Shown: positions 41,089 through 49,867 of the stretch, piece after piece
Layout of the letters: each line of letters opens with the position of its first letter
How positions within the stretch are numbered: the stretch's first letter is position 1
Assembly: GCA_012517355.1 (NCBI GenBank)
Contig: JAAYVD010000114.1
Coordinates: 62,001 to 126,000 of the forward strand
Direction: 5' to 3'
Source of the DNA: Candidatus Rifleibacteriota bacterium
Lineage (GTDB): Bacteria > Muiribacteriota > Ozemobacteria > Ozemobacterales > Ozemobacteraceae
Length of the DNA: 64,000 bases
The notes under the pieces: generated by a model
What the model was told of the DNA's origin: nothing
The model's input: only the letters and a program-made list of their open reading frames with translations
Databases searched by the model: none
Program-made: the position numbers and the translations under genes

Positions 41089-41721
41089 ATGCCGAAGCCT
41101 CATCCGAAAGGAACGGCCTTAACCTACGGCGATTGCCTGACCTGGCCCGAGGATGAGCGGTGGGAGATCATCGACGGCCAGGCGTTCGACATGACTCCCG
41201 CTCCTTCGCTCGACCATCAGAGGGTCTCCCGGCAGCTCTGCTTCCAGATCCAGCAACAGCTCGAAGGAAAGCCCTGTGAGATGTTCAGTTCCCCCGTCGA
41301 TCTGCTGCTTCCGGAAGGCGAGGTTCGCGATGAGGATATCAGGCAGGTCGTCCAGCCGGATATCGTGGTGGTCTGTGACCAGGAAAAGCTGGTCGGGGGG
41401 ACCGCCATCCGCGGGGCGCCCGACTGGATCATCGAGATCCTGGCCCCATCGACGGCCGGGAAGGACCATGTGCGAAAGCGCCGATTGTATGAGCGCAACG
41501 GGTTGAAGGAATACTGGCTGGTCAGTCCGACCGACCGGACGGTCATGGTCTACCGCCTGGCCGATGGTGCGTTCGGTCTGGTCGAGATCTTCGAGGATGA
41601 CGCCGTGCTCGAACCCGCTCCGTTGCCCGGGTTGCGGGTCGACTTCGCCCGGGTCTTTTCCCCGCGGGTTCGGGTCGTGCGGGAAAGCCCCGCCCCCTGC
41701 CGATCCCGCAAGCGTTCGTGA
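41089..41721 (+). CDS. Uma2 family endonuclease-like protein
   Basis: A 210-residue Uma2 (DUF820) protein of the PD-(D/E)XK nuclease superfamily. The start TYGDCLTWPEDERWEIIDGQAFDMTPAPSLDHQRVSRQL is followed by PVDLLLPEG and the nuclease core VQPDIVVVCD ... GGTAIRGAPDWIIEILAPSTAGKDHVRKRRLYERNGLKEYWLV. The acidic residue in QPDIVVV, the Glu of IEIL and downstream Lys make up the expected catalytic set. Uma2 genes are abundant in cyanobacteria and multicellular bacteria; their role is unknown. The ATG follows CAGGAGGA. Confidence 0.9.
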   Translation: MPKPHPKGTALTYGDCLTWPEDERWEIIDGQAFDMTPAPSLDHQRVSRQLCFQIQQQLEGKPCEMFSSPVDLLLPEGEVRDEDIRQVVQPDIVVVCDQEKLVGGTAIRGAPDWIIEILAPSTAGKDHVRKRRLYERNGLKEYWLVSPTDRTVMVYRLADGAFGLVEIFEDDAVLEPAPLPGLRVDFARVFSPRVRVVRESPAPCRSRKRS

Positions 41722-41816
41722 CTCCGACGCGTCCTCCTGGCGAGCCACCGGCATACGCAGGTCAACGATTGGTCGATCACGCGAATCACCGAATGGCGCC
41801 ATGGCATCGAGGCGTC

Positions 41817-41855
41817 GGTTGGCTGCGGGGGTTGGCTGCGGGGGTTGGCTGCAGG
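41817..41855. repeat. three tandem 13-bp units
   Basis: GGTTGGCTGCGGG occurs twice and GGTTGGCTGCAGG once, directly abutting, just upstream of the YiiX-like gene (ATG 41889). Confidence 0.9.
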
Positions 41856-41888
41856 ATCCCCTTGCATGAACCTCATGGGAGGAATGGA

Positions 41889-43475
41889 ATGAAGCACCTT
41901 TGGCGAACCATGGCCCTGGCGGTTCTCCTGGCGGTCGTGGCGGTCCTGGGGACGGGTCCGAACGGACACGGGCAGACGCTGGAGGACATGCTCGACAACC
42001 AGGGCGACGAGACGCGGGTCATCGCCCTGCCCGGGGCGGCCAGCCAGACCGTCGCCGCCCGCTGGGAGGAGCTGTGGAAGGCCCTCACGCCCAGGGAACA
42101 GGAGTTCATCCGCCGCGGGCTGCTGCCCAAGACCTACGCCATCCTCAAGGATCTGAAGGCGCGGGGCGGGCCGACGGGCGCGCAGCAGGCCAAGGACCGG
42201 GCCCGCCGGGGAAAGCCGGGTCAGCCCTCGTTTGCCGATTCCTACGGCGATCCTGACGTGATGCTGGCCTGGGCCGAAAACAACCAGGGGAACGCCCGCC
42301 TGTGCGGGTTCGTGAAATCCATCAAAAAAGGCGACATCATCCTGGCGGGGCCGGGGGCCACGGAACGCCGGGACAAGGATACCATCTGCTTCCTGACCCG
42401 CGGCCCCTACCACCACTCCCTGCTCTGCGTCAGCGAGGGCCCCCCGCCCGAATTCATCGACGCCGTGGGGAAAGGCGTGGTGCGGACCCAGTGGACCTAT
42501 TTCTGGGGTGGCGCCAATTACCGGATCGTCCGGCCGACCGCCTCCCTTCCCCCCGACCAGGCAAAAAAAGCCGTCGAGGCCGCGGTCGGATACGCCATCG
42601 GCCAGCTCGGCAAGCCCTACGACCTCGCGTTCACCGACGCCGACGGCGACCGTTCCTTCTATTGCAGCGAACTGGCCCTGAAAGCCTACCGGGACGGCGC
42701 CGGGCTGACCAACCTCCTGCCCGCCAAGTCCCCCGAGCGCGACCAGCTGGTCGTCAGCCTCTGGGCGGTCATCGACGGCCTCGGGCCGACCGACCGGCAC
42801 GCGATGATGGACGGCCTGCTGCACACCGTCAAGAGGGTCTCCGAAAGCAAACCTCCCGACTGGGGGACCCTGGACGCCTATGTCATCGACGAGGTCCTGC
42901 CGAAATGCTCCGCGGCCGCGGGGTTGCTGGCCACCCCCGCCAACCGGCGCGCGGCGAAGGAGGTGGTGAAGGCGATCCGCGAGGGCCGCGCATTCACCCG
43001 CTTCCAGGCGGCCGACGCCGAATACCAGAAGGCGGAAGCGGCCGGCCGGTTCACCGACCACTGGTACACCTTCGGCACCGGGAAGGCCCGGCAGGCCGGG
43101 GCCCAGGCCAAGCGGCTGTGGGCCCTCGGCCAGGATCTCTGGGCGGTCAAGCGTTCGACCGGTCTGTCGCTGCCCTCGGCCTTCGGCCTGGTCTGCCGGG
43201 TCTTCCTTCCCTTCTACCGGAACCTCGGCACCTTCGCCGGAGCCGCGAACCAGGCGGGCTCGCAGGGCCTGATCGCCCTGCCGGCGGGCGTGAGGACCGC
43301 GCTCGCCGCCACCGAGGCGCTGGCCACGGTGCGCGAGAAGACGGCCTGGATCCCGCTCCTCGGCAGCGTCACCCAGCTTCTGCCGGGAAAGGCCCCGCCG
43401 CGGGTGCAGGGCGATTTCACAAGCCCGACCGATCTGTCGCAGCTCAGCGAGTGGCACCAGGACTACGAACCCTGA
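41889..43475 (+). CDS. secreted YiiX/NlpC-P60-like papain-fold protein
   Basis: A 528-residue exported protein. A signal peptide or N-terminal membrane helix spans about 6-24. The circularly permuted NlpC/P60 (YiiX/YebB) module lies at about 145-275: KKGDIILAGPG, the catalytic histidine in RGPYHHSLLCVS (His175/176), and FYCSELALKAY with Cys259. In permuted family members His precedes Cys, as here. The order and spacing fit a cysteine peptidase or amidase. The C-terminal 250 residues are helical and unassigned. The ATG is preceded by GGGAGGA; a longer open frame upstream crosses the 13-bp repeats and is not used. Confidence 0.75.
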   Translation: MKHLWRTMALAVLLAVVAVLGTGPNGHGQTLEDMLDNQGDETRVIALPGAASQTVAARWEELWKALTPREQEFIRRGLLPKTYAILKDLKARGGPTGAQQAKDRARRGKPGQPSFADSYGDPDVMLAWAENNQGNARLCGFVKSIKKGDIILAGPGATERRDKDTICFLTRGPYHHSLLCVSEGPPPEFIDAVGKGVVRTQWTYFWGGANYRIVRPTASLPPDQAKKAVEAAVGYAIGQLGKPYDLAFTDADGDRSFYCSELALKAYRDGAGLTNLLPAKSPERDQLVVSLWAVIDGLGPTDRHAMMDGLLHTVKRVSESKPPDWGTLDAYVIDEVLPKCSAAAGLLATPANRRAAKEVVKAIREGRAFTRFQAADAEYQKAEAAGRFTDHWYTFGTGKARQAGAQAKRLWALGQDLWAVKRSTGLSLPSAFGLVCRVFLPFYRNLGTFAGAANQAGSQGLIALPAGVRTALAATEALATVREKTAWIPLLGSVTQLLPGKAPPRVQGDFTSPTDLSQLSEWHQDYEP

Positions 43476-43625
43476 CTGGAACGCGACACCGAACGGAGGC
43501 TTGCTCCCCCTTCCCCGGCCGAATGGAAACGGGGATCCGTTCCCATTCCCCTGTCACGGATGATTTCACCGGGTGGTGGACTGAATGACCGCTTCGCCCC
43601 GGAAACGGGAGCAGAGGTTCTTGCT

Positions 43626-43690
43626 GCGGATGAACGCTGGTTTTCGCTGGTCCCTATCCGCTTCATCCGCGTTCATCCGCGTTGATCCGC
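43626..43690. repeat. TTCATCCGCG-type repeat with 12-bp inverted arms
   Basis: GCGGATGAACGC (43626-43637) is the exact complement of GCGTTCATCCGC (43669-43680) across 31 bases. On the right side the 10-base unit GTTCATCCGC occurs in two to three tandem copies (43661-43690). A related cluster is at 51201-51279. Confidence 0.8.
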
Positions 43691-43824
43691 GGCTACCCTG
43701 TTTCTCGTCCGGTAGGTCCAAAGGCACAGCGGACAAAGGACAGCCGTAGGCGCAAGGTTGCTGGAAGCCAATCCGAGCCAAGGCCATCCTGCTTCATCGC
43801 GGATCCTGGGATTTCCGACTCCGG

Positions 43825-43853
43825 TTGGCAATTCGGGGCGGCCGGGCTATCAT
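43825..43853 (+). promoter_or_regulatory. predicted sigma-70 promoter of the TerB-like gene
   Basis: TTGGCA (43825-43830) and TATCAT (43848-43853), each 5 of 6, with a 17-base spacer. The TATCATGGGCGG context is the same as at the tRNA promoter. The ATG follows 40 bases later with a GGGAGG site. Confidence 0.7.
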
Positions 43854-43892
43854 GGGCGGACTACGGCCCGACGACATCCAGGGAGGAACACC

Positions 43893-45011
43893 ATGACCGA
43901 ACCCCACCCCAACCCGAATGCCCAGGAAACCTCCGCCGCAGAAGCGAACCGGATGACCGGACACCTCGTCCAGATCATGCTGCGGCGCCTGGTGAAATCC
44001 CGGCAGGCCAGCGAAGCCCTCGCCCAGGTCCGCGACAACTCCGAAGTGGTGGCCGGCATCCTCCATGCCTCCCCGCAGTGGCGGGGGCGGACCGCCTCCA
44101 AGCAACAGGTGGCCGGCGGCCTGATGGTGGGCGGCTCCCTGCTCTACTGGGCGGGATGGATCGCCCTTCCCCTCTGGATTCCCGCGCTGGGCGCCGCGGT
44201 CGGCACACTCGGCGCGGTGGGGGTCGTGGCCGGGTTCAAATGGTGGCAGGACGCCCACCTGAACTGGGAATTTCTGAAGACCTTCTATTCCTTCCTGCAG
44301 ATGATGGAGATGGCCGACGGGGTCGTCACCGCCGAGGAGCGGCAGTATCTCAACGACTTCCTCCTTTCCCTGCCGCTGTCGGCGAAGCAGCGGCAGGAAC
44401 TGCAGGCCATGCCGGTGGACGACATCGCCAAGGTGGAGATCCCCGCCTGGTATGAGCCCGCCCACCGCGAATCCATCGCCGCGGGCTGCTGGAGCCTGGC
44501 CTATTGTGACGGGGTGGCTCCCACCGAGGAGATCCTGTTCGCCCGCATGACCGAGAAGCTCCGGCTGACCCCGGAGACGGTGCGCCGGATCCAGGAGGAG
44601 GTGGCCCGCCTTCTCGACGAGACCGAGGAGATCCTCGTGCACATCGGGGCCGAGACCGCCCGCCTGGTGGCCGGACTGCCGGTTCCGGCCCGTCATCTCA
44701 TCATCGAGAGGCTGGTCCCCGTGAATGCCCGGGCGAATTCGGAAGAACGGCTGCAGCAGAAGATCTCCTTCGATGCCCCGCCTCCCCTGCCCCCGTCGAT
44801 CCAGGAATCCCCCGCCCTGCTCGACACGGTGCTGGCCGGCGCCTGGCTGGTGGCCTCCACCCTGCCGTCGATTCCCGCCGACGACCTCCAGACCTGGCAC
44901 AAGGCCTTCCTCGCCCGCGCCGCCAGCCTCGGTCGCGGCCCCGAGGCCGGCCGGCTGGCCGACCAGGTCGGCCAGGCGGTCACCACCATCCGTCAGGCGG
45001 CCGAGTTCTGA
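43893..45011 (+). CDS. membrane protein with TerB-like domain
   Basis: A 372-residue protein. After a polar N-terminus it has two adjacent hydrophobic segments at about 78-115 (GLMVGGSLLYWAGWIALPLW and IPALGAAVGTLGAVGVVAGF). Residues about 125-260 look like a TerB tellurite-resistance-type helical bundle: FYSFLQMMEMADGVVTAEERQYLNDFLLSLPLS and WSLAYCDGVAPTEEILFARMTEKLRLT contain the two acidic 'ADGVVTxEE / CDGVxPTEE' loops of that family, probably metal-binding. The C-terminal part is unassigned. The function is unknown; a role in envelope stress is conceivable. Confidence 0.6.
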   Translation: MTEPHPNPNAQETSAAEANRMTGHLVQIMLRRLVKSRQASEALAQVRDNSEVVAGILHASPQWRGRTASKQQVAGGLMVGGSLLYWAGWIALPLWIPALGAAVGTLGAVGVVAGFKWWQDAHLNWEFLKTFYSFLQMMEMADGVVTAEERQYLNDFLLSLPLSAKQRQELQAMPVDDIAKVEIPAWYEPAHRESIAAGCWSLAYCDGVAPTEEILFARMTEKLRLTPETVRRIQEEVARLLDETEEILVHIGAETARLVAGLPVPARHLIIERLVPVNARANSEERLQQKISFDAPPPLPPSIQESPALLDTVLAGAWLVASTLPSIPADDLQTWHKAFLARAASLGRGPEAGRLADQVGQAVTTIRQAAEF

Positions 45012-45064
45012 GGTCGGAAGCCACCCCGACGGGGGACCAGCTCTCCCCGCCCGTTTCCCCTTCC

Positions 45065-46735
45065 TTGGGCCGCCCGGGTCCTTTTCCCCCCGGCCGGCAA
45101 GGGGAGGGATCGGCGGAAAATCCGATCCACCCCGGGCCGGCCATCGATCCCGCCGAATCCTTGGGACTTGGCCGCCGGGATGTCGTGGTGGCCCTCGTCG
45201 CAGCGTTCTATCTGTTCCCCTTCATCAGGATCATGCCCTCGAACGGGGATGAAGGACAGGTCCCCTACAGGGATTTTTTCGAGACCTTCACCCCCGGCTC
45301 ATTCTACTGGGTGGCGGCGGTTCTGCACCTCTTCGGGGCAACGATGGCGACTGCCCAGGGCCTGCTGTTGGCTACCGGAGTCGTCCTCGCCCTCCTGGTC
45401 GACCGCTGTTCCCGGCATTTGACGCCGGGTTCCTATGACCTGCTGCCGACCACCCTGTTCCTGGTCTTCGGCCTCCCCTTCTGGCCGCTCATCTCCCACC
45501 ATTGGGACAGCACCGTCCTGGCCATGCTCACCTGTCGGGCCCTTCTCCGGTGGTGCCGACGGCCTACCTCCCGGGGCCTCCTGGCAACCGGATGGTGGGC
45601 CGGCCTGACCGCCCTGTTCCTGCAGACCAAGGGGGTGGCGATCTTCCTGGGAAGCTGGACAACGGTTCTTCTGGCCACCCGACGCCAGGGCATGGATTGG
45701 AGGGAAGGTGCACGCCGGACCGGGGCGCTCGCCGCCGGTCCACTGCTCCTGGGCCTCGCCACCCTGTTTTTTTTCCAGACGCAGGGGGCGCTCGCTCCCC
45801 TCCTGGACGCGGTGGTGCGTTTCCCCCTGACCCGCTATGCCAACGTGTCCGGCCTTCCCTACGGCCACTTCTTCTGGGAAAGCGTGGTTCCGGGGGCCAT
45901 CGCCCCAGGCCCCTTGGCTCCTCTGCTGCGGCTGACCCTGATCGTTCCTGGGCTGATCGTCCTGTATGGACCTTTCGCCCTTTTGCTCTGTCTGTTCGCC
46001 CGACTGATGCCCTGGGGCAGGGAAGGCCCCATCGACCTCCAGGTGGTGGGATTGTATCTGTCGGCGTTTGCCCTGTGGGCTTCGGAACTGCATCGCCCCT
46101 GCTTCGCCCACCTGCTGTTCGGCAGCCCTCTCCTGTATGTCGCCGGGCTCCATGCCCTCCGCCTGGTCGAACCCCACCGGCCCCGCCTGTTCCGGGGGAT
46201 GGCCTTCTGCCTGCTCGCCTGCCTCGCGATCTTTGGCCTGGGAACGATGATGGCCACCTGGGAGAAGGGAACCCTCCTGGCCACGCGACGGGGACCGATG
46301 GTCGCCTTCGGGCCCGATCCCGGTCTCGCCTTCTTGCTCCAGGAGACGCGTCCCGGAGAAGAGGTGTTCATCTACCCCTACAACACCGGCTATTACTTCC
46401 TGGCGGACGTCCGCAATCCCACCCGGTTCAGCCACCTCCTGTACGGCTACCACCGGCCGGAGCAATTTGCCGAGGCCATCCAGGCCCTGGAGACCAGGCA
46501 GGTCGGCCTGGTGCTGTTGAACACGCTCAACACCCCTGAACAGATGCATCCAGGCTATCTTTCCCTGGGACTGCCGTCCCGGGAAGAAAGGGTGATGGAA
46601 AACCACCTGGAACGCCGGTATCGGGAGGTGGCGACGGTCGGCTGCTTCCAGGTCCTGCGCCGGCGAGAGGACATCGCCGCCCCCCCAGCCGACGTGCCCG
46701 TGGCTTCCGTTTCGGCGGCGGCGGCGGCAGAATGA
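45065..46735 (+). CDS. GT-C type glycosyltransferase (PMT/ArnT-like membrane protein)
   Basis: A 556-residue polytopic protein with about ten membrane helices. The first (about 39-56, VVVALVAAFYLFPFIRI) is followed by the acidic loop SNGDEGQVPYRDFFETFTPGSFYWVAAVL, which carries the Asp-Glu characteristic of GT-C enzymes that use lipid-linked sugars. A C-terminal extracytoplasmic domain (about 420-535, FIYPYNTGYYFLADVRNPTRF) completes it. The expected role is transfer of sugar from a polyprenyl phosphate to a lipid or protein in the periplasm. The start is uncertain: TTG 45065 gives 38 residues before the first helix, and in-frame TTG 45161 or GTG 45185 are alternatives. It is coupled to a downstream pilin-like gene. 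Confidence 0.7.
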   Translation: MGRPGPFPPGRQGEGSAENPIHPGPAIDPAESLGLGRRDVVVALVAAFYLFPFIRIMPSNGDEGQVPYRDFFETFTPGSFYWVAAVLHLFGATMATAQGLLLATGVVLALLVDRCSRHLTPGSYDLLPTTLFLVFGLPFWPLISHHWDSTVLAMLTCRALLRWCRRPTSRGLLATGWWAGLTALFLQTKGVAIFLGSWTTVLLATRRQGMDWREGARRTGALAAGPLLLGLATLFFFQTQGALAPLLDAVVRFPLTRYANVSGLPYGHFFWESVVPGAIAPGPLAPLLRLTLIVPGLIVLYGPFALLLCLFARLMPWGREGPIDLQVVGLYLSAFALWASELHRPCFAHLLFGSPLLYVAGLHALRLVEPHRPRLFRGMAFCLLACLAIFGLGTMMATWEKGTLLATRRGPMVAFGPDPGLAFLLQETRPGEEVFIYPYNTGYYFLADVRNPTRFSHLLYGYHRPEQFAEAIQALETRQVGLVLLNTLNTPEQMHPGYLSLGLPSREERVMENHLERRYREVATVGCFQVLRRREDIAAPPADVPVASVSAAAAAE

Positions 46736-46764
46736 TGGCCACAGAACAAGGAAAGGATCTCGAC

Positions 46765-47223
46765 ATGGGTAAAGGAATCCGATGGGTCGGCACGATTCTC
46801 GCCATCCTCCTGGTCGGAGGGATTGTGCTGGTTCCCAAGATCCTGCGGGAAGGGCGGGTGCAGGCCACCCAGAAGGCCTGCCTGGCCGCTCAGCGGGTCC
46901 TGGCGGGGGCCGTCGAGATCTACCTGCTCGACCATGCCTCGGCGACGGTCACCCCCGACCTCCTGGCATCGGGGGGCCAGATGCTGGTCGAGGCCAAGGC
47001 GCTGCCGGCCCCGATCGATTTCGAGGTGAGCGGCCTGCGCGAGATCCCCTACCCAAAGGACCGCCTGCCCCGGTGCGAGATCCGGATCGTCGGGGAATGG
47101 AACACCTCGACGGGGTTTCCCCTGGAATGCACCCTTCATGGCTCGCCGGACCGGCCGGCCACTTTCGAGCAGCTCCGCGACCGGCTGCACCTGAATTTCT
47201 GGGGCGAGTACAGCCCACCCTGA
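46765..47223 (+). CDS. pseudopilin-like small membrane protein
   Basis: A 152-residue protein with an N-terminal membrane helix (about 6-24, GTILAILLVGGIVLVPKIL) followed by ATQKACLAAQRVLAGAVEIYLLDH. This pattern is shared by pilin-like proteins in which an N-terminal helix runs into 'ANQ..L..A...Y..D'. No classical FxLxE cleavage motif precedes the helix, so prepilin processing is doubtful. I chose the ATG at 46765 with AGGAAAGGA before it rather than 46732, which overlaps the GT-C stop as ATGA; both are possible. The remainder is a small beta-rich domain. Confidence 0.5.
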   Translation: MGKGIRWVGTILAILLVGGIVLVPKILREGRVQATQKACLAAQRVLAGAVEIYLLDHASATVTPDLLASGGQMLVEAKALPAPIDFEVSGLREIPYPKDRLPRCEIRIVGEWNTSTGFPLECTLHGSPDRPATFEQLRDRLHLNFWGEYSPP

Positions 47224-47355
47224 CCCGAACCGGTTCCGCCACCTGGTGATGACTCCAAGGGCCCGCCGCGGCGGCTTCCGCCCCCCTACGCCGGCCGACG
47301 CCGAAGCCGGGAACGGCGGAAATGGGCGCGCCGCGGCGGTCCCACCGCCCGCGGC

Positions 47356-49332
47356 TCAGTTGGCGCTGGCGTGGACGGGGTTCAGTGTCGAGTGTTCGAG
47401 CAAGCTCACCCCGAGATCGTCGATCGAGGAGAAGACGGCCTCGGCAAACCGCCAGGCGGGTGGACCCGCGCGGGTACGGCCGCCAGAGCGGGCCGGGGGA
47501 CGGGGCCGGGCCGGCCGGCCGGGGTCGGTGCGGGCCAGGACGGCGGCGGCCGGAGAAGGCGGGGGAGCCGGGGGTTCCGCCACCGCGGCCGGGCCGGCCA
47601 TGGGGGGAAGGTTCGCCCGGGCCGGGGCCGGCGACGGGGCAGGCCCGGACGTGGGCGGGTCGACCGGCGGGCGGGGGGTGGGTTCTGCGGCGGGCAGCGG
47701 GGCGGCCGCCGGGGCCTGGGCCAGGATCACGGGAGAACCGGCGTCGGGCGCGGCCAGTTCCGCCTCGGGTCGCGCCTGGCCGGCCAGGTAGGCGGTCAGC
47801 CAGGTGCGGATATCGACGTTGACGGGCCGCTCGGGGCCGAGGGAAAGCCCCGTCGGGACGTTGTAGAGCCGCTCGAGCTGGTGGCGCAGGCGCCGCTCGA
47901 GGTCGTAGAACCGTCGTTTGGTGGCGTCGTCCCCGGCGGTGGCGAGCTCTTCCCCCCTCGCCCCCCAGCGCAATTCCACCGAGTGGTAGGGGTCGAAGGA
48001 GAGGTCGAACAGCCGCTGGACGACGTCCTGGAAGGTCAGCCCCACCGCCCGCCCCGCGGAATTGATGTAGTTGACGCGCATGCCGGGGTTGAGCCCGTCG
48101 TAGATGGCGAGCAGTTCCTGCGCCAGCCGCTGGGGACCGCCGTCGTAGACCAGGCGCGGGTCGCCGGTCTCGGCCATCCGGATCCAGCCGACGGTCCGCA
48201 GGAAGAGGTCGCGGAAGGCGACCTTCAGCCGGGCGTCACGCGAGGGGGTGGAGTATTGCTCCCACTCGCCGTCGGTCCCGTAGATGTTGGAGGGCAGCGC
48301 CCCCGGATGGGGTTTGCGGTGGATGCCGGCCTGGATGCAGATGTTCACGGCCTCCGCCCGGTAGCGGACGTCTTCGAAGACGTCGGCCAGCATGTTGCGG
48401 AAGTCTTCGAGCGGGCGGATGCGGTCGCCCCGGTTGGAGAGCCGCACCCGCACGTAATCGTAGTAGGAGAGGCCACCCATCCCGTTGAAGGAGAACCCCC
48501 GCTGGTACTGGTCCGTTCCCGAGAAGTCGGGCAGGTTGTGGTTCGACAGCCGGTTGACCCGGCCCTCGGCGGAGTACCATTGGGGCCGCCAGCGCCGGAA
48601 TCCGCCGCCCGACTGGGCGTTGCCCAGGGCGAACTTGGCTCCGAACCAGGGCCGGGAAATGCTGCGGTCGGGATGGGCATCGATCATCCTGACGCGCCCG
48701 TCGTCGGTGACCTGGTAGACCACCGCCACGTGGCCGTTGGGATCGTAGTAGATGGTGCCGGGCTTGATCGAGTCGCGGCCGACCTTGACGGTGTAGGTAT
48801 CCGAGTCCTGGATCTCGGGGGCCATCCGGTAGTAGCCCGAGTTGACCAGGGTGACGGCCCCGAACAGGCGTTGCGGGGTGTCGCACCCATCGAGGTCGCG
48901 CTCGCCGGCCGGCCGGTTGCCGCGGCTGTAGCGCTCGTCGCCGCCCCGGGTCGAGATCTCGGAGGTCCAGCCGAACGGCAGGCGCAGCTTGTAGGCGACG
49001 TAGGCGCGCAGGAGGTAGGGAAGGTCGGCGCAGTCGGGGCTGAGGTTGAACTTCTTGTCGTCCTCGCCGTAGAGGGGGTTGGCCTGGGGGTCGTGGATGA
49101 ACCGGTTCAGGTTGCCGTGCCGCGATTCGCCGAGCGCCTGCACGAACTCCTCGTAGGCCCTCTCGTCGCGGTCGGTCCAGCGGGTGGCCGACAGGGCCCA
49201 GGCCCCGGCCTGGACGATGCCCACCCCCACCACCGCGAACACCAGGATCAGCAGGGCCACCGTGGCCTTGCCCAGGGGCCGGGCCCAGCGCCAGCGCAGA
49301 AAGCGGAAGATCTTGGCCAGGATCACGAACAT
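47356..49332 (-). CDS. membrane-anchored papain-like (cysteine peptidase-fold) protein
   Basis: A 658-residue protein with one N-terminal membrane helix (about 22-44). The extracytoplasmic region at about 95-235 shows a papain-like arrangement: Cys101 in SPDCADLPYLLRAYVAYKLRLPFGW, His201 in PGTIYYDPNGHVAVVYQV, and Asp218/His220 in RMIDAHPD. This is the Cys-His-Asp order of transglutaminase/NlpC-type enzymes, with the DPNGHVAVV block resembling CHAP/NlpC His motifs. Middle and C-terminal parts are unassigned, and the last 100 residues are Pro/Ala-rich. I chose ATG 49330-49332 just before the membrane helix; the longer frame extends into the C-rich spacer. The substrate is unknown; peptidoglycan is plausible. 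Confidence 0.6.
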   Translation of the reverse strand: MFVILAKIFRFLRWRWARPLGKATVALLILVFAVVGVGIVQAGAWALSATRWTDRDERAYEEFVQALGESRHGNLNRFIHDPQANPLYGEDDKKFNLSPDCADLPYLLRAYVAYKLRLPFGWTSEISTRGGDERYSRGNRPAGERDLDGCDTPQRLFGAVTLVNSGYYRMAPEIQDSDTYTVKVGRDSIKPGTIYYDPNGHVAVVYQVTDDGRVRMIDAHPDRSISRPWFGAKFALGNAQSGGGFRRWRPQWYSAEGRVNRLSNHNLPDFSGTDQYQRGFSFNGMGGLSYYDYVRVRLSNRGDRIRPLEDFRNMLADVFEDVRYRAEAVNICIQAGIHRKPHPGALPSNIYGTDGEWEQYSTPSRDARLKVAFRDLFLRTVGWIRMAETGDPRLVYDGGPQRLAQELLAIYDGLNPGMRVNYINSAGRAVGLTFQDVVQRLFDLSFDPYHSVELRWGARGEELATAGDDATKRRFYDLERRLRHQLERLYNVPTGLSLGPERPVNVDIRTWLTAYLAGQARPEAELAAPDAGSPVILAQAPAAAPLPAAEPTPRPPVDPPTSGPAPSPAPARANLPPMAGPAAVAEPPAPPPSPAAAVLARTDPGRPARPRPPARSGGRTRAGPPAWRFAEAVFSSIDDLGVSLLEHSTLNPVHASAN

Positions 49333-49867
49333 ACGCGGTTCTCCCAACGAACGTCGGACGGGCGGCCACACGGCCGCCATCCCCGCCTTCATCGGCAGGA
49401 ATCCGGCGTTTGCCCACCCTTGCCCCACCGGTCCCACGCCCACGCCCCCGTCCCCCACGTCCGTTCCCCTCTCGACCAAAGGGCTCACCGGTCCTCCCCT
49501 CGGCCCGATTCCCCCGCACCACCGCCACCTCCCACCTTGTCACTCGCCCCTCGCCACCATCCCAACTTGCCCCTTCCTCGGCGCCGGGGATAGACTCGCC
49601 GGCACTCGTTCCTCCATTTCTTCCCGCCATCCGCCCATCCAACCTCCCAACCCGCCACCTCCCCCACCTCACGACTCGCCCACCCCCACCGGGCCGACCG
49701 GTCCCCCAATCCCGCCCGCGCTGCCTCCCACCTCCCTCCCAACGCCCTGCTTCCCCCTCGCTCACTCCCCGGCCTCCCCACTCGCTCACTTCGCCACTCG
49801 CGCACGCCCTCAATCCCTCTTGCCAATCCTCCGCCTCCTGCCGAGATAAGGGGGTGAGAGCTGAGCC
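49333..49867. other. strand-asymmetric, C-rich gene-free spacer
   Basis: About 535 bases. From about 49430 to 49850 the plus strand is dominated by C with T and A and very little G. It contains many degenerate copies of ACTCGCC/TCACTCGCC and CCACCTCCC. The minus strand is correspondingly G-rich with GGG runs and could form G-quadruplexes. No gene is supported; frames crossing it read as low-complexity Ser/Pro. Confidence 0.8.

Larger units (their letters stand above)
43476..43892. other. intergenic region with inverted repeat and promoter
   Basis: Carries the TTCATCCGCG-type repeat (43626-43690) and, at 43825-43853, a promoter for the TerB-like gene. The short frames through the region derive from the repeat and are not taken as genes. 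Confidence 0.5.

Noticed and set aside
43560-43790. 73-codon minus-strand frame (MALARIGF...)
   Set aside because: Arises from the TTCATCCGCG repeat, which generates similar spurious frames in many genomes.
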